DNA of 64,000 bases from Chryseobacterium mucoviscidosis (GCF_002177115.1 NZ_MVAG01000114.1:186001-250000); one strand, 5' to 3'; counted from the stretch's first letter, positions 1 to 10,517 are shown. Notes: generated by a model not told the origin, from the letters alone. Translations and numbers: made by a program.

Positions 1-1
1 A

Positions 2-202
2 GTATATCATGATGGAATTGTGAGATTGCAGTTAATGCGTGAAGATATACCAATTTCAAAAAGACTAAGAGGTGGTTTTATGGTGAATACCGACTTAGAG
101 TATATGGGAGAACTTAGGTATATCATTAATAAGAATATAGGTATACGTACCCACTATGATAGCGATATGGGCTTTGGTGTGGGGCTGGCATTGACTTATT
201 AA
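2..202 (+). CDS. C-terminal fragment of an outer-membrane barrel-like protein
   Basis: The reading frame is open from the left edge of the window to a stop at 202, so only the last 66 residues are visible. The segment alternates polar and hydrophobic residues. It ends in a strand-like stretch, GFGVGLALTY, with a terminal aromatic residue, as final strands of outer-membrane beta-barrels do. The family cannot be named from this fragment. A metal-resistance or transport protein carried by the conjugative element is possible but is only inference. The GTG at 20 is an internal codon and not a likely start, because the frame continues upstream of it. Confidence 0.5.
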   Translation, partial: VYHDGIVRLQLMREDIPISKRLRGGFMVNTDLEYMGELRYIINKNIGIRTHYDSDMGFGVGLALTY

Positions 203-214
203 AATTAAATAACT

Positions 215-315
215 AAGGGTTGTAAACTGCATAACCGTAAAAAAATATCGGTAAAAAAAAGGAGGTGATGCAGGTGTAATTCGCAAAGACTAACCTGCAT
301 CATACTACAACCCTT
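215..315 (+). other. Nested inverted repeats with a perfect anti-16S 12-mer
   Basis: An outer pair of 10-bp arms (215-224 with 306-315) encloses a 10-bp hairpin (266-275 with 293-302, 17-nt loop) and a short ACCG/CGGT pair (234-237 with 249-252). The transcript could fold as a three-way junction. AAAGGAGGTGAT at 258-269 is exactly complementary to the usual 3' end of 16S rRNA. The only ATG beside it (268) opens a three-codon frame. No known RNA family is recognised. Confidence 0.4.
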
Positions 316-397
316 TAAAGTATGCAACAAAAATCTATCTATCGTTCCATCATCAATACGGTAGAGGTTGAATTTTTTTAAGCAGTAATTGCATCAT

Positions 398-427
398 AAG
401 CTAATACGAACAGTGTTAGCTTTTCTG
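398..427 (+). terminator. Hairpin with short U-tract upstream of rteC
   Basis: Arms AAGCTAATAC (398-407) and GTGTTAGCTT (413-422) pair over ten positions with one G-T wobble and a five-base loop. TTTTCTG follows. It can end transcription of the upstream gene. Because it lies 30 bases before rteC it could also act as an attenuator of that gene. Confidence 0.5.
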
Positions 428-454
428 TATTAACCAATAATATATTACATCAAA

Positions 455-1276
455 ATGAAGCGAATGGATAAATTTTACAATGAAACATATCTTAAATTGG
501 AAACTGCAATCCAGGAACTGGAGATTGAAACCGACTGCCCCATAAAAAGAATTGAAGCCGTTATACACCATATCATACAAAGCCTTGCCGACTTAAAGGA
601 CTTTGTACTGAAAAATGACTTTAAGAATATGGAAGAAGAAATCCATTTTTTCAAGTATCAGAAACCTGTTATTGTTTCAAAGCTCATCTACTACAATGCC
701 ATCTATAAAATCGAAACAAGAAGACCCTACGGGAACAAGCGTACCAAGAAATATTTTACCAAAGAACTGAAAAAGCTAAAAAGGTTCTTTGAAAACAACC
801 TTGATTTTTACAAGTATTACCGCAGCAATAATTCTTTCGTTGACGAAAAATTCTTTGTGCGTGGCAAGCACGATATAAGGCTGTGGTTAGACACATTTTA
901 TTTTGAAGCAGACCATCGTTTTTCTACTTCACACGATTATAAGGTTGCCAAGATTATTGCCAATGACCTGATACAAGTTTATTTGGAAGACAGGCTCAAT
1001 AACATCAATGTGAAAAGGGGTTCGGACAATTCATTGAAATGGACGGCAAGTAAAACGGCACTGACGGAACTCATATATGCACTGTACTCCCACGGTGTAT
1101 TTAACAATGGGAATACAGACATAAAATTGATAGCTAAAACTTTTGAAGAAGCCTTTAATATTGAGTTAGGCGATTTTTACCACACGTTTATGGAACTGAA
1201 AGCCCGTAAGATAAACCGAACCAAATTCCTTGACAGCCTGTGTGAAGCCCTAATAAAAAAAATGGACGAAAAGTAA
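455..1276 (+). CDS. rteC: RteC family regulator (copy 1)
   Basis: A 273-residue protein of the RteC family, known from CTnDOT as the DNA-binding protein that turns on the excision operon in response to RteA/RteB. Family hallmarks are the EIxFFKxxKPxIxxKLIYYNxIYKIET block near residues 62-88, the YKYYRS block near 120 and the final WTxSKTALTELIYALY block around 190-206. ATG at 455 is used; ATG at 464 is an alternative. It converges on the helicase gene with only six bases between stop codons. A second rteC of similar length lies at 15989-16834, so this element holds two paralogs, which share blocks but are clearly diverged. No rteA or rteB sensor pair is in view. Confidence 0.88.
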   Translation: MKRMDKFYNETYLKLETAIQELEIETDCPIKRIEAVIHHIIQSLADLKDFVLKNDFKNMEEEIHFFKYQKPVIVSKLIYYNAIYKIETRRPYGNKRTKKYFTKELKKLKRFFENNLDFYKYYRSNNSFVDEKFFVRGKHDIRLWLDTFYFEADHRFSTSHDYKVAKIIANDLIQVYLEDRLNNINVKRGSDNSLKWTASKTALTELIYALYSHGVFNNGNTDIKLIAKTFEEAFNIELGDFYHTFMELKARKINRTKFLDSLCEALIKKMDEK

Positions 1277-1282
1277 CGACTA

Positions 1283-4200
1283 TTATAATACGCCACGAGG
1301 TGAATGAACGCCTTTTGTCCGTATAATGCTTTCCTGCACCTTTGGGGCTTCATTCTGCTTTTCTGCCTGCTCCGAAGCATCTTGTTTGGTTTCCGGCGTA
1401 ATAGATAGCTGTATCTTTCTTTCTACGGCAGCCAGTTCCGTTTTAAGCTCACTCAATCGACTTTCCTTAGCCCAAGTACCGTTAACCACTTCCTGAAGTA
1501 TCGGCAGGTCTTTTTGTATTTCAGCGATTTTCTCCTGCTCCTGCTTCACAAAGCCCGGCAGTTTTTCCAAAGCCCTTAAAAAATTCATTGCGGCGGTTTC
1601 GGGGTCTTTTGCCATCAGACCGTTATTGTAGGTGTACTTGATATTGCCCTCGCCAGTTATAAAAAATCTATTGACCCTTTCGAGTGTTGAATTATCCTTT
1701 GGAAGTTCTGTTTTAACCAATAATTGAAACCCGTAGAGGTTGCCTATTTCACGATAGTCGCCTGCCGTGCGGGCTTTGTTCGCAATCTCGTTCAGTTTTG
1801 CGCCTATTTGTTTCGGATTTGCATTGGGCGGCAAGCCATCTAACAGCACAGGGTTTTCGATTGTACCGTCCGAACGCTTTTGCAGGCGTTGCTGTAAGTT
1901 TTCCCAGTCGGTACTCATCCGGCTCAAACGGGATTGAGTGCTTTGCAACATTTCCATATAATCCTGTACCTTAAATTTGGCACTGGATTTAGAGCGGTTG
2001 AACGCCTGCTTTTCGCTTTCCAGTCCGGCAATCTGTTTTTCCAGTTTGGCTTTATCCAACAGGTCTGTATTTCCTGACAGGATTGCCACATATTCCGAAA
2101 AGTTCATTCCCGATTTTTCGTCCATACTTCCCTCGTCAATCGTTCTTTTGGTCAGGTTGTTAGTCTTTAACTGGTCGATGAAAAGCTGCTTATTATACAG
2201 CAGGTTGAATTTGTAACTGTCCAACGATTTTTCAACTGCATAGATAATCACAGCAACTTTATTATCGGCAAAGAATTTGGCAATCTCGTTGCCTTTACGG
2301 ATTGCCCGCCCGTCCCTTTGGGCGAGGTCAGACGGTCGCCACGGCGTATCTAAATGATGAACAGCAACGGCTCTTTTCTGTGCGTTTACGCCAGTTCCGA
2401 GCATACTTGTAGAACCAAACAACACACGGATTTTGCCCTCGTTCATTCCGTTGATAAGTTCTCTGCGTTGCTTATCATTTTTCGCTTCTTGAATAAACCT
2501 TACTTCGTGTGCAGGGATGCCGTGGTCTTCCACGAGCTTGCGTTTGATTTCAGAATACACGTTCCATTCGCCCGGCTTATAGGTTCCCAAATCAGAGAAA
2601 ACGAACTGCGTTCCTTTCTGTGCGTTGAAATGGTTGTAATACTTGGCGATATTTGCCGCACAATGCGAAGCCTTATTATCAGGGTGGTCGTCGTAGATAT
2701 CGCTTACCATACGCATATCGAGCGACATCTTACGGGCGTAGTCCGTAGCAATGAGCATCTTTGCTTTTTCTTCCCTTTGCGATAATGGTTCCCTTCCGAG
2801 CAAAGTAGCATCGCCCGTTTTGGCAAACTGCATCAGGCTTTGGATAAAGGCTTCTTGGTCGGGCGTTGGCGGTATGTTGTACAATACCTCGTTCTTGTTG
2901 GGACGGTCTATACCAATATTCTTTGCCGTTCTGTAATCCGTGATTTCAGAATAGAACTGCGCCAGTTCCGGCACTTTGATAAAGTAGCGGAAACGCTCTT
3001 TTGCTACAATATTGTTAGCTACCGAAAATTCATAATCGGTCGTTTTCCGTGCATAGATAGCTGCCCACGCATCAAAGGAATGAATACCCTGTTTTTCCAA
3101 TGCACGGGGGCGCAGGTATTTAAACAGCAGGTACAATTCCGTTAATGAATTGCTGATGGTTGTACCCGAAAGAAAGGTTGCACCCATATCCGCATTGGTA
3201 CGCTCCTGAATGGTGCGGATTGCAAACAGCAGGTTCAGTGCCTTTTGGCTGCCGTCCACGTTCCCCAGTCCGGCAACCCGTGTATGACGGGTGTTGAACA
3301 TCAGGTTTTTGAACTGGTGGCTTTCGTCCACAAACAAATGGTCTATGCCCATCATCTTAAAGTCCACAATATCATCCTTACGGTTTTCAATATCGTGTTG
3401 CAGCGTTTTCAGCTTTACTTCAAGATTTTCTTTCCGCTTGATTACCCCGGCGAGCATTCCCCTTGTCACTTCCTTGCCCTGCGATTTCAGGGCATCGAGA
3501 TTGCGCTCTACGCTGTCCAGTTCTATTTCGAGGATTTCCTTTTGTATTTCGGGCGATTGCGGTATCATTCCGAACTGGTCGTGCGTAAGTATCACGCAAT
3601 CCCAATCATTATTTTTAATATCCCCGAAAATCCGCAGGCGTTTTTTCGGCGTAAAATCATCAATACCCGGATAAAGGATTTTGGCGTGTGGATAGGCTTT
3701 ACGGTAGTCTTCGGCAATGGCAGGTATATTTGCTTTCAGCCCGATAATCATCGGCTTATGGGCTAATCCCAAACGCTTCATTTCCTGCGCTGCGGTACAC
3801 ATTATCAGCGTTTTTCCTGCGCCTACTTCGTGGTCGCAGATAGCACCGTTGTTCAGCTTTATCATCCAAACGGTGTCCTTTTGACTTGAATACAGGTCTT
3901 CAATGCCTGCTCCCTTGCGGTCTAATCCCGGAAATTCCTGATGGCTTCCGTCATAGTTTGGGCGAACGAAACAATTAAAGGTATCGTTGTACTGGTCGGT
4001 CAGCCTGTTTTTAAACTCATCGTTCTGTGCGTGTAGCCAGTCGGTAAAGGCGGTACGGATTTCGTCAATCTTGGTGTTCGCCATTTGTATGGCTTCCATA
4101 TCCCGTACTTTAACCTCTTGGTCGCCAACCATTACTTTTTTGGTAATATCAGGCGTGGTATTGACAAGGGCGTGTTTAAGCAGGGCAATACCGTCAAACG

Positions 4201-6730
4201 TGCGGCTTTCCGCTTTGACCGCATATTTTTCCCAAATGTGCATATTGCCCTGATGACACTTTACGGAAAAGTCGTCGGAGCTTTCGGAGTAATGAACCAG
4301 TACATCCGCATCGAACAAATGCGAAGCGAAACGGGCATAAATTCCGGTAGGTATCCACCGTTCGCCGAGGTTAAAATCCAGTTCCTCAAATTCGATACGT
4401 TTTGGTCGGGCTTCCTCTAAAGCGGTAAGGCTTTCTTTGGCTTCGGTATCATCGGGATAGTTTTCGAGATAGGCTCTTACTTCATCTGCTTTCTCCACCA
4501 CGTTGCCTGCAATCCAACGTTCGGCTATTTCATATTCCTGTTGTAGCGGATTGTAGAACAACCGCCCGTGCAGGGCTTCTTTCAGGGTATCGGCAGGCAG
4601 GCTGCTGATTTCGGACATAAAGTCCAAATCCACATTTCCGTATTTGTTCAGGGAGGCAGCTAAAGCCTCTTCGGGATTGTCGGTTGCTAACGTGGTAGTA
4701 GAGAAACTGACCGGACGGCTGAAAATATCCGCTTTATGGATTATGCCGCCAATGACACGCTCCAGATAGGGGATTTCTTTACCTGCACTGTCTGTTTTTA
4801 TCAGCTTGGCATTGTCGGCAGTATTGAGATTGCCGTATTTTTTGGTAAAGGCATCGTACAGCAGGTTCAGGGTTTCCCGTTCTTCCCTGTGTTCGGTCTG
4901 TTTTTCAGCTTCTTTTTGGTACAGGTTGATATAACTGTCCCTTACGGCTATGTAGGCTTCGGCTCTTGCTTTCTGTGCCGACGGCAATTGCAATGGATGA
5001 AAGATAGCTTTTTTGTCTTCCTTATCCACCTCTTGCAAATAGCCGACCCAACCGTTATCCACCACAAGGCAATCATTCCGGTGGAATAATTGCAGTTCGC
5101 CGCTATACGGAGCAGGTTCAGGAACGGTGTTAATATCGGTAACGGGAATGGCAGTCTTATCAGACTGGCCATTGCCGTTTATTTGTGAAAACAGGTCGCC
5201 GATGGCTTCCTGTTTTTTGCTGTTTACTTGGCTTTTTCCATTGGTAGCACCATTGGATTTTAGCGGTGTATAAGGTTGCTGCCTGGCACTGCTGAACAGG
5301 TCGGGTTGACGACCTATTGTGCCTCTTCTTTTATTACTACTTTGCCTTTTGTTTTGGGTAGTTCTTTTAGGTGGAGCAAGCACCATTACAGGCTCACCCG
5401 CACTTTCAAACAGGTCAAAAATGCTTAGTTGTTTTAGTTCCTGTGGGCTTTCCTGATGGACTACCGGAGTGGTTATAAGCTGCGGTTTTTGCTGAACGAT
5501 TGCAGGGTCTATGACCGGAGGTGTAACCTTTGGTTCAATCGGAATTTGTATCATAGGCTCATCATTGCGTTCGCCTTTGTATAAATTCAAATTCAGATGG
5601 TTCCCAAAATCTTCGGAAAGCATTTGTTTCAAATCTTTGGCAATACCCTCAACACCGTCTTTATGCGTATAGATTAAGGCAGGTTGACCGTATGGGTCGG
5701 TATCTAATTTTTGGTCGGTATGGATAATTCTTGTACCGTCCTGAAAGAGCGCATTGCCCGGCGTATTGTATTCGGTTGGCTTGCTTTGGCAAAACAGATC
5801 TTCCCTGTCGGTCAGATTTTGTTTTGCCGTATTTTTTTGCAGGATAATCAGGTCGCTGCCCACTTCCGTACCTGCATATTCGGTAAACAGATTGTTGGGC
5901 AGTCTTACAACCGAAACCAAATTATTATCCTGCATCAACGCCCTGCGTATGGGTTCGTTCTTAGGGCTATTCAGAATGCCCTGCGAAGTGATGTAAGCCA
6001 ACAAACCACCCTCACGGAGCATATCAGCACCTTTCAGAAAAAAGTAATTGTGTATGCTTCGGGCAGCCTGTTCCTTTGCGCTGTTTCTGCTGCGTGAATA
6101 AGAAAGGTCAAATACAGAAGTATCGCCGAACGGTATATTACTGGCGATTATATCATAGTTGTTTTGTTCCCTTTCGGGAATTTCCTCAAAACCGTTGATA
6201 CGGATATTGCTTTCAGGATAAAGCTGCTTTAAAATCTTACCTGTGAGCAAGTCTTTTTCATAGGCGGTAACACTGGCTTTCTGATTTTCCGAAAAGGATT
6301 GGATGAATGAGCCGATACCTGCGGAGGGTTCGAGGAATTTATCAATATGCAGACCCTTATCCCGCAAGGCGGATGAAATGGCATCTATAACCTTTGGCGG
6401 GGTATAAAAAGCCGTCAGTACGGAACTTTTCATACTGTCCACATACCTGCGGTACTGCTTATCGTCTTCGGAATTTTCTTTGAGTAATTGGTGGAGTTCC
6501 TGCGTTAATGGAAAAAGGTCGTGTTCTGTTTTTCTCCAATGATTGATGTCTATTTCGTTTTCTACGGGGTTCAGAACGAATTTAAGACCGCCAAATCCGC
6601 TGTATCGCATCATTAGCAGTCTTTCGCCTACGGTGGCTTGGCGTTTCTCCTTTTCCAGTTTAAAAGCAATTCGCAGGGCATCAATATTCAGTTGGAGATG
6701 TTGCTTTTTACTGAAGCCCATTTTCCTCAA
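1283..6730 (-). CDS. Giant N6-DNA methyltransferase / SNF2-like helicase fusion
   Basis: An 1815-residue protein typical of Bacteroidota conjugative elements. An N6-adenine methyltransferase-like domain comes first, with motif [10 protein letters not shown] near 134-142 and the SNIPFG variant of the NPPF catalytic motif near 197-202. A Pro/Gln-rich linker lies around 400-530. A superfamily 2 helicase follows with Walker A HEVGAGKT near 966, DESHQF near 1134, SGTTISNS, and motif [12 protein letters not shown] near 1470. The C-terminus is predicted coiled coil. It probably processes or protects element DNA during transfer. Its role has not been clearly established, to my knowledge. It starts inside the upstream DUF1896 gene (23-bp overlap; ATG at 6721 is also possible), which implies translational coupling. 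Confidence 0.85.
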   Translation of the reverse strand: MRKMGFSKKQHLQLNIDALRIAFKLEKEKRQATVGERLLMMRYSGFGGLKFVLNPVENEIDINHWRKTEHDLFPLTQELHQLLKENSEDDKQYRRYVDSMKSSVLTAFYTPPKVIDAISSALRDKGLHIDKFLEPSAGIGSFIQSFSENQKASVTAYEKDLLTGKILKQLYPESNIRINGFEEIPEREQNNYDIIASNIPFGDTSVFDLSYSRSRNSAKEQAARSIHNYFFLKGADMLREGGLLAYITSQGILNSPKNEPIRRALMQDNNLVSVVRLPNNLFTEYAGTEVGSDLIILQKNTAKQNLTDREDLFCQSKPTEYNTPGNALFQDGTRIIHTDQKLDTDPYGQPALIYTHKDGVEGIAKDLKQMLSEDFGNHLNLNLYKGERNDEPMIQIPIEPKVTPPVIDPAIVQQKPQLITTPVVHQESPQELKQLSIFDLFESAGEPVMVLAPPKRTTQNKRQSSNKRRGTIGRQPDLFSSARQQPYTPLKSNGATNGKSQVNSKKQEAIGDLFSQINGNGQSDKTAIPVTDINTVPEPAPYSGELQLFHRNDCLVVDNGWVGYLQEVDKEDKKAIFHPLQLPSAQKARAEAYIAVRDSYINLYQKEAEKQTEHREERETLNLLYDAFTKKYGNLNTADNAKLIKTDSAGKEIPYLERVIGGIIHKADIFSRPVSFSTTTLATDNPEEALAASLNKYGNVDLDFMSEISSLPADTLKEALHGRLFYNPLQQEYEIAERWIAGNVVEKADEVRAYLENYPDDTEAKESLTALEEARPKRIEFEELDFNLGERWIPTGIYARFASHLFDADVLVHYSESSDDFSVKCHQGNMHIWEKYAVKAESRTFDGIALLKHALVNTTPDITKKVMVGDQEVKVRDMEAIQMANTKIDEIRTAFTDWLHAQNDEFKNRLTDQYNDTFNCFVRPNYDGSHQEFPGLDRKGAGIEDLYSSQKDTVWMIKLNNGAICDHEVGAGKTLIMCTAAQEMKRLGLAHKPMIIGLKANIPAIAEDYRKAYPHAKILYPGIDDFTPKKRLRIFGDIKNNDWDCVILTHDQFGMIPQSPEIQKEILEIELDSVERNLDALKSQGKEVTRGMLAGVIKRKENLEVKLKTLQHDIENRKDDIVDFKMMGIDHLFVDESHQFKNLMFNTRHTRVAGLGNVDGSQKALNLLFAIRTIQERTNADMGATFLSGTTISNSLTELYLLFKYLRPRALEKQGIHSFDAWAAIYARKTTDYEFSVANNIVAKERFRYFIKVPELAQFYSEITDYRTAKNIGIDRPNKNEVLYNIPPTPDQEAFIQSLMQFAKTGDATLLGREPLSQREEKAKMLIATDYARKMSLDMRMVSDIYDDHPDNKASHCAANIAKYYNHFNAQKGTQFVFSDLGTYKPGEWNVYSEIKRKLVEDHGIPAHEVRFIQEAKNDKQRRELINGMNEGKIRVLFGSTSMLGTGVNAQKRAVAVHHLDTPWRPSDLAQRDGRAIRKGNEIAKFFADNKVAVIIYAVEKSLDSYKFNLLYNKQLFIDQLKTNNLTKRTIDEGSMDEKSGMNFSEYVAILSGNTDLLDKAKLEKQIAGLESEKQAFNRSKSSAKFKVQDYMEMLQSTQSRLSRMSTDWENLQQRLQKRSDGTIENPVLLDGLPPNANPKQIGAKLNEIANKARTAGDYREIGNLYGFQLLVKTELPKDNSTLERVNRFFITGEGNIKYTYNNGLMAKDPETAAMNFLRALEKLPGFVKQEQEKIAEIQKDLPILQEVVNGTWAKESRLSELKTELAAVERKIQLSITPETKQDASEQAEKQNEAPKVQESIIRTKGVHSPRGVL

Positions 6731-7145
6731 TCCATATTGAGATGGTTCCGGTCAGTTCGGTGTAGAGTACATCAAACTCATTTCCGTTGGCGAAATCATC
6801 GGTTAATTCATATCCTGCGAAAACAGGCTCACAAACGGGGAACATTTTCAGGGCGAACGGTCGCAGTTCCTCGTCTGCCATTATGGTATCAAATTCATTG
6901 CATACCACTTTGAAAACCGTGTCGAACTTGGAGAAGTGCAAGCCCTCAAAAAGTATGTAGTTGGCTATTTCGTCGCATTGCTCAACGGCGTTTCCCGAAC
7001 GGAAAGCACCCTCATAAGCATTGGCAGCCCACGAAGACCGTTGGTCAATAAATTTTTGGTCGTGTGCCTTTTCGGGAAAGCTGCTGTTTAATAATTCTTG
7101 CAGTCGTAATCTGAAATACGACAGGTCTTTTTGCTGTACATCCAT
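6708..7145 (-). CDS. DUF1896 family protein
   Basis: A 145-residue acidic cytoplasmic protein of the DUF1896 family, regularly found directly upstream of the large methylase-helicase gene in CTnDOT-like elements. Visible family features are the N-terminal YFRLRLxxLLxSSFPE block, [12 protein letters not shown] near 40-55 and a tail that ends [16 protein letters not shown]. No catalytic motif is evident. Its 3' end overlaps the start of the helicase gene, so the two are almost certainly co-expressed and may act together. Divergent from the ars operon, with a 226-bp gap that contains the arsR promoter. Confidence 0.82.
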   Translation of the reverse strand: MDVQQKDLSYFRLRLQELLNSSFPEKAHDQKFIDQRSSWAANAYEGAFRSGNAVEQCDEIANYILFEGLHFSKFDTVFKVVCNEFDTIMADEELRPFALKMFPVCEPVFAGYELTDDFANGNEFDVLYTELTGTISIWIEENGLQ

Positions 7146-7292
7146 ACTTATTTTGATTAGAATTTTACTTAAATCCTAAAATTATAAGCAGGAGCAATTG
7201 CCTTTGATAATGTTGCAGCGTTTGGCTTTGAAAGGCAGGATTTGGCGATTTACAATAGAAAATTGAACTGATTATTTATACAGAATTGGTGC

Positions 7293-7354
7293 TTGGCTAT
7301 ATGTTTTTTCACAAACTACTTTTGTGGTTTAAATATTTATCGTAATATTGCGAT
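7293..7354 (+). promoter_or_regulatory. arsR promoter with near-perfect ArsR operator palindrome
   Basis: A Bacteroidota -7 element TACTTTTG (7317-7324) has a TTG at 7293-7295, 21 bases upstream, as its -33 element. ATCGTAATATTGCGAT (7339-7354) is a 16-bp palindrome broken by one symmetric pair. It lies just downstream of the predicted start of transcription, where a repressor would block RNA polymerase. A weaker similar run with ATCGCAAT occurs near 7725, after arsR. Confidence 0.6.
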
Positions 7355-7371
7355 ATATTATTACAAATAAG

Positions 7372-7701
7372 ATGGGCGTAACAAAAACAGAAATATTTAC
7401 AGAACAGCAAAACAGCTTGGCAACCACTTTAAAGGCACTGGCTCATCCTGCCCGTATAGCTATCCTGCAATACATCATCAAGCAGAATGCTTGCATTTGT
7501 AATGACTTAGTGGAAGAATTAGGATTGGCGCAGGCTACGATTTCACAACATTTAAAAGAGCTTAAAAACATTGGTATCATCAAAGGCAATATAGAAGGGA
7601 CAAGTGTGTGCTACTGTATTGATGAAAATGTTTGGCAGCAGATTAAAAAGGAACTCAATGCTTTCTTTATAGATAATGTAGAGGTTGATAAATGCTGTTA
7701 A
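7372..7701 (+). CDS. arsR: ArsR/SmtB family metalloregulator
   Basis: A 109-residue winged-helix repressor. The core reads LKALAHPARIAILQYI, then a Cys pair in NACICNDL, the recognition helix in QATISQHLKELKNIGIIKG, and a wing with CYC. The C-terminus adds another CC. The Cys pair next to the DNA-binding helices suits arsenite sensing, although the exact sensor cysteines differ between ArsR subtypes. I start at ATG 7372 because the in-frame TTG at 7348 lies inside the operator palindrome. First gene of the arsenic operon, presumably repressing itself and the four genes behind it. Confidence 0.88.
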   Translation: MGVTKTEIFTEQQNSLATTLKALAHPARIAILQYIIKQNACICNDLVEELGLAQATISQHLKELKNIGIIKGNIEGTSVCYCIDENVWQQIKKELNAFFIDNVEVDKCC

Positions 7702-7760
7702 GCATTTTTTTTAAGCACATTAATCGCAATAAAGCAATATAACAATTAAATAAAAAAATA

Positions 7761-8225
7761 ATGAAACTATCAAACATCAAAGAAATCTTACCAGCATTGG
7801 ATAATGTTGAATTTCAATTAGAGAACGGAACATTTGTACCCGAACACTTTCACGTTACCGAGATAGGTGTTATTACAAAACATTTTATTGATTGTGGCGG
7901 AACAATTAGAAACGAAAAAGTTGTCAATTTCCAATTATGGAATGCCAACGATTTTGAACACCGATTAAAGCCAACAAAGCTATTAAACATCATTAAGCTA
8001 TCCGAAGAAAAGTTGGGTATTGAAGATGCCGAAATAGAAGTAGAATACCAAAGTGAAACGATTGGTAAATTTGATTTGGATTTTAACGGAAATCATTTTA
8101 TACTGAAGAATAAACAAACCGCCTGTTTAGCTCAAGATGCTTGCGGTATTCCTGCCGAAAAACAGAAAGTAAAATTATCAGACCTGAATAATGCTTGCTG
8201 TACACCTAATTCGGGATGTTGCTAA
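7761..8225 (+). CDS. DUF6428 family protein of ars operons
   Basis: A 154-residue protein matching the DUF6428 family, which in Bacteroidota sits behind arsR. The block FVPEHFHVTEIGVITKHFID near 27-46 carries conserved His residues (PEHFHVTE). The final third is Cys-rich: ACLAQDACG near 121-129 and a CCTPNSGCC tail at the C-terminus. The clustered thiols suggest As(III) binding, which is inference; no activity is known to me. No signal peptide or membrane segment, so cytoplasmic. Follows arsR by 59 bases. Confidence 0.75.
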   Translation: MKLSNIKEILPALDNVEFQLENGTFVPEHFHVTEIGVITKHFIDCGGTIRNEKVVNFQLWNANDFEHRLKPTKLLNIIKLSEEKLGIEDAEIEVEYQSETIGKFDLDFNGNHFILKNKQTACLAQDACGIPAEKQKVKLSDLNNACCTPNSGCC

Positions 8226-8268
8226 AATTAATGAAACATTAAAAATATAATTCTTAAAATCAATAAAA

Positions 8269-9042
8269 ATGAAAATTGCATTATTCAGCGACATTCACGC
8301 CAATCTACCTGCATTAGAAGCATTCTTTGATGATGTAGAAAAAAGAAATCCCGATAGTATTTATTGCTTAGGCGATTTGGTCGGTTATAATATTTGGGCA
8401 AATGAAGTAGTGAACGAAATCCGTAAACGCAAAATACCAACCATTGCAGGGAATTATGATTTTGGTATTGGACGTATGAGCAACGATTGCGGATGTGCGT
8501 ATAAAACTGAACCCGAAAAAGACAACGGCAGTATATCTATTTCTTTTACCAACTCTATTATGAAAGATGAAGAAAGAGCCTATTTGCGTACACTTCCGGC
8601 ACATATCAAAGTAGAATTTCAGTTGAACGAGGATAAGCTCAATTTGCTATTGGTACACGGTAGCCCAAGAAAAATAAACGAATACTTATTTGAGGACAGG
8701 GAAGAAAAAAGTATGCTTAGAATTATGGAACAGGCGGACGCAGACATTATGTGTTTCGGACATACACACAAGCCATACCACCGCATTTTAAATTCGGGCA
8801 TTGACGGACAAGACCATTTCAGACACGCCATCAATATAGGTTCGGTAGGAAAGCCGAAAGACAGCGATGTAAGAGGCGGTTATGTAATGCTTACTATCAA
8901 TGAGCAAAGTTCTGTATTGGACAAAGACAGTATCAGTGTGGAATTTATACGATTTGATTATGATATTGAAAGAGCCGCAAAAGCAGTAGAGGAAAGCATT
9001 TTACCAAACGAATACGCAGAGAATTTAAGGAGAGGTTACTAA
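8269..9042 (+). CDS. Metallophosphoesterase in the ars operon
   Basis: A 257-residue calcineurin-like phosphoesterase of the YfcE/MJ0936 type. Metal-site motifs occur in order: SDIHAN (7-12), GDLVGY (36-41), GNYDFG (61-66, with Tyr in place of the usual His of GNHD/E), HGSP near 130 and GHTH near 165. A CGC motif after the third block adds thiols close to the active site. The family hydrolyses phosphomonoesters or phosphodiesters; the substrate here is unknown. The position between DUF6428 and gcvH, where many such operons carry arsC, suggests a role linked to arsenic, possibly on an arsenate ester or a modified cofactor (inference). Confidence 0.8.
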   Translation: MKIALFSDIHANLPALEAFFDDVEKRNPDSIYCLGDLVGYNIWANEVVNEIRKRKIPTIAGNYDFGIGRMSNDCGCAYKTEPEKDNGSISISFTNSIMKDEERAYLRTLPAHIKVEFQLNEDKLNLLLVHGSPRKINEYLFEDREEKSMLRIMEQADADIMCFGHTHKPYHRILNSGIDGQDHFRHAINIGSVGKPKDSDVRGGYVMLTINEQSSVLDKDSISVEFIRFDYDIERAAKAVEESILPNEYAENLRRGY

Positions 9043-9059
9043 TCAAAGAATTTATAAAG

Positions 9060-9437
9060 ATGGAATTTCCAACCGATAGAAAGTATTCAAAAGAACATAC
9101 GTGGATAAGCGTACAGGACAACACAGGTACAATAGGCATTACCGAATTTGCACAAAGCGAATTAGGCGAAATCGTATATGCAGATTTACCCAATGTTGGA
9201 TATAGTTTTCGGCAGGACGAAGTATTCGGCTCTGTTGAAGCGGTTAAAACGGTCAGTGATTTATTTATGCCTGTATCGGGTAAAATCGTTGAAACGAACG
9301 AACTGCTATTGAAAGTGCCCACACTCATAAATGACAATCCTTATAAAGACGGTTGGCTTATTAAAATAGAAATACAGGACATCGCAGAATTAGAAAACCT
9401 GCTTACCTCAAATCAATATAAAGAACTCACAAATTAA
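9060..9437 (+). CDS. GcvH-like lipoyl carrier protein in the ars operon
   Basis: A 125-residue H-protein homolog of normal length for GcvH. It has the lipoylation hairpin [12 protein letters not shown] with Lys63 in the modified position and ESVKAVSD-like surroundings, plus the N-terminal KYSKEHTW block. In glycine cleavage the lipoyl arm shuttles aminomethyl groups, but no gcvT or gcvP lies nearby. It sits 17 bases after the phosphoesterase and seven before the arsenite pump. The dithiol form of lipoate binds arsenite tightly, so a function as As(III) carrier or target replacement is plausible; this is inference. Whether housekeeping lipoyl ligases modify it cannot be seen. Confidence 0.85.
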   Translation: MEFPTDRKYSKEHTWISVQDNTGTIGITEFAQSELGEIVYADLPNVGYSFRQDEVFGSVEAVKTVSDLFMPVSGKIVETNELLLKVPTLINDNPYKDGWLIKIEIQDIAELENLLTSNQYKELTN

Positions 9438-9444
9438 CCACGCA

Positions 9445-10473
9445 ATGCAATCAAAACTAAAATTCCTTGACCGTTACCTAACCTTATGGATATTCCTTGC
9501 AATGGCATTAGGCATAGGATTGGGATATTTCTTTCCGGATATATCAAAAATTACAAATGCTCTATCCGTAGGCACTACAAATGTTCCGTTGGCAATAGGT
9601 TTAATATTGATGATGTACCCACCATTGGCAAAGGTTGATTATTCATTATTACCTATGGCATTTAAGGACAAAAAAGTAATCGGTATATCCTTATTGCTGA
9701 ACTGGGTTATCGGCACAGTACTGATGTTCGGTTTAGCAGTTTTGTTTTTACGGAACGAACCCGATTATATGACAGGCCTGATATTGATAGGTTTGGCAAG
9801 GTGCATCGCAATGGTAATCGTTTGGAGTGACTTAGCTAAAGCAAACAGAGAATATACAGCTATGTTAGTTGCATTAAATAGTATCTTCCAGATACTTTCT
9901 TATAGCTTCTTAGTTTGGTTATTCATCAATGTATTACCTGAAAAATTAGGAATAGCTAACTTCAATGTAAGCGTATCAATGAAAGACGTAACCGAAAGCG
10001 TATTGATATACTTAGGCATTCCATTCTTAGCAGGTTTTATAAGCCGTTACGCATTGGTGAAATCAAAAGGTATAGAATGGTATAACAGGAAATTTGTATC
10101 CCGAATATCGCCCATTACATTGTATGCTTTACTGTTTACGATAGTATTAATGTTCAGTCTGAAAGGAGATAAAATATTAGAACTGCCAATGGATGTAGTA
10201 AAAGTTGCCATACCGTTAGTAATCTATTTTGTACTGATGTTTTTCGTCAGCTTCTTTATCAATAAATCCTTAAATGTTCCTTACGACAAAAACGCCTCAA
10301 TCGCATTTACAGCCACAGGAAACAATTTTGAATTGGCAATAGCCGTAGCAATAGCGGTTTTCGGTATTCATTCTCCACAGGCGTTTGTAGGCGTTATAGG
10401 ACCGTTAGTAGAAGTTCCGGTACTGATATTATTAGTAAGAGCAAGTTTATGGCTAAAGAAGAAATACTACTAA
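9445..10473 (+). CDS. acr3: ACR3 family arsenite efflux permease
   Basis: A 342-residue inner-membrane protein with about ten hydrophobic segments, normal for ACR3. The family signature [12 protein letters not shown] places the essential Cys at residue 120. The C-terminal helix [12 protein letters not shown] carries the conserved Glu. It exports arsenite using the proton motive force. Last gene of the ars operon, seven bases after the lipoyl carrier, followed by a strong terminator. No arsenate reductase is present in the operon, so As(V) would have to be reduced by an enzyme encoded elsewhere. Confidence 0.93.
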   Translation: MQSKLKFLDRYLTLWIFLAMALGIGLGYFFPDISKITNALSVGTTNVPLAIGLILMMYPPLAKVDYSLLPMAFKDKKVIGISLLLNWVIGTVLMFGLAVLFLRNEPDYMTGLILIGLARCIAMVIVWSDLAKANREYTAMLVALNSIFQILSYSFLVWLFINVLPEKLGIANFNVSVSMKDVTESVLIYLGIPFLAGFISRYALVKSKGIEWYNRKFVSRISPITLYALLFTIVLMFSLKGDKILELPMDVVKVAIPLVIYFVLMFFVSFFINKSLNVPYDKNASIAFTATGNNFELAIAVAIAVFGIHSPQAFVGVIGPLVEVPVLILLVRASLWLKKKYY

Positions 10474-10517
10474 AGCTATTTAAGAACGATAAGGGTATTT
10501 TAGGTGTCAAATAGCAA

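Noticed and set aside
258..269. Fragment of a 16S rRNA gene on the minus strand
   Set aside because: Only about 12 bases match the 16S 3' end; the flanks do not, so no rRNA gene is present.
2354..3766. Plus-strand open frames opposite the large helicase gene
   Set aside because: They are antisense shadows of a strongly coding minus-strand gene with intact helicase motifs, and show no family features.
7348..7371. TTG at 7348 as the start of arsR
   Set aside because: It lies inside the operator palindrome and would add eight residues absent from the family; ATG 7372 fits better.
9060..9437. gcvH as part of a glycine cleavage operon
   Set aside because: No gcvT or gcvP nearby and it is enclosed by ars genes between one operator and one terminator.
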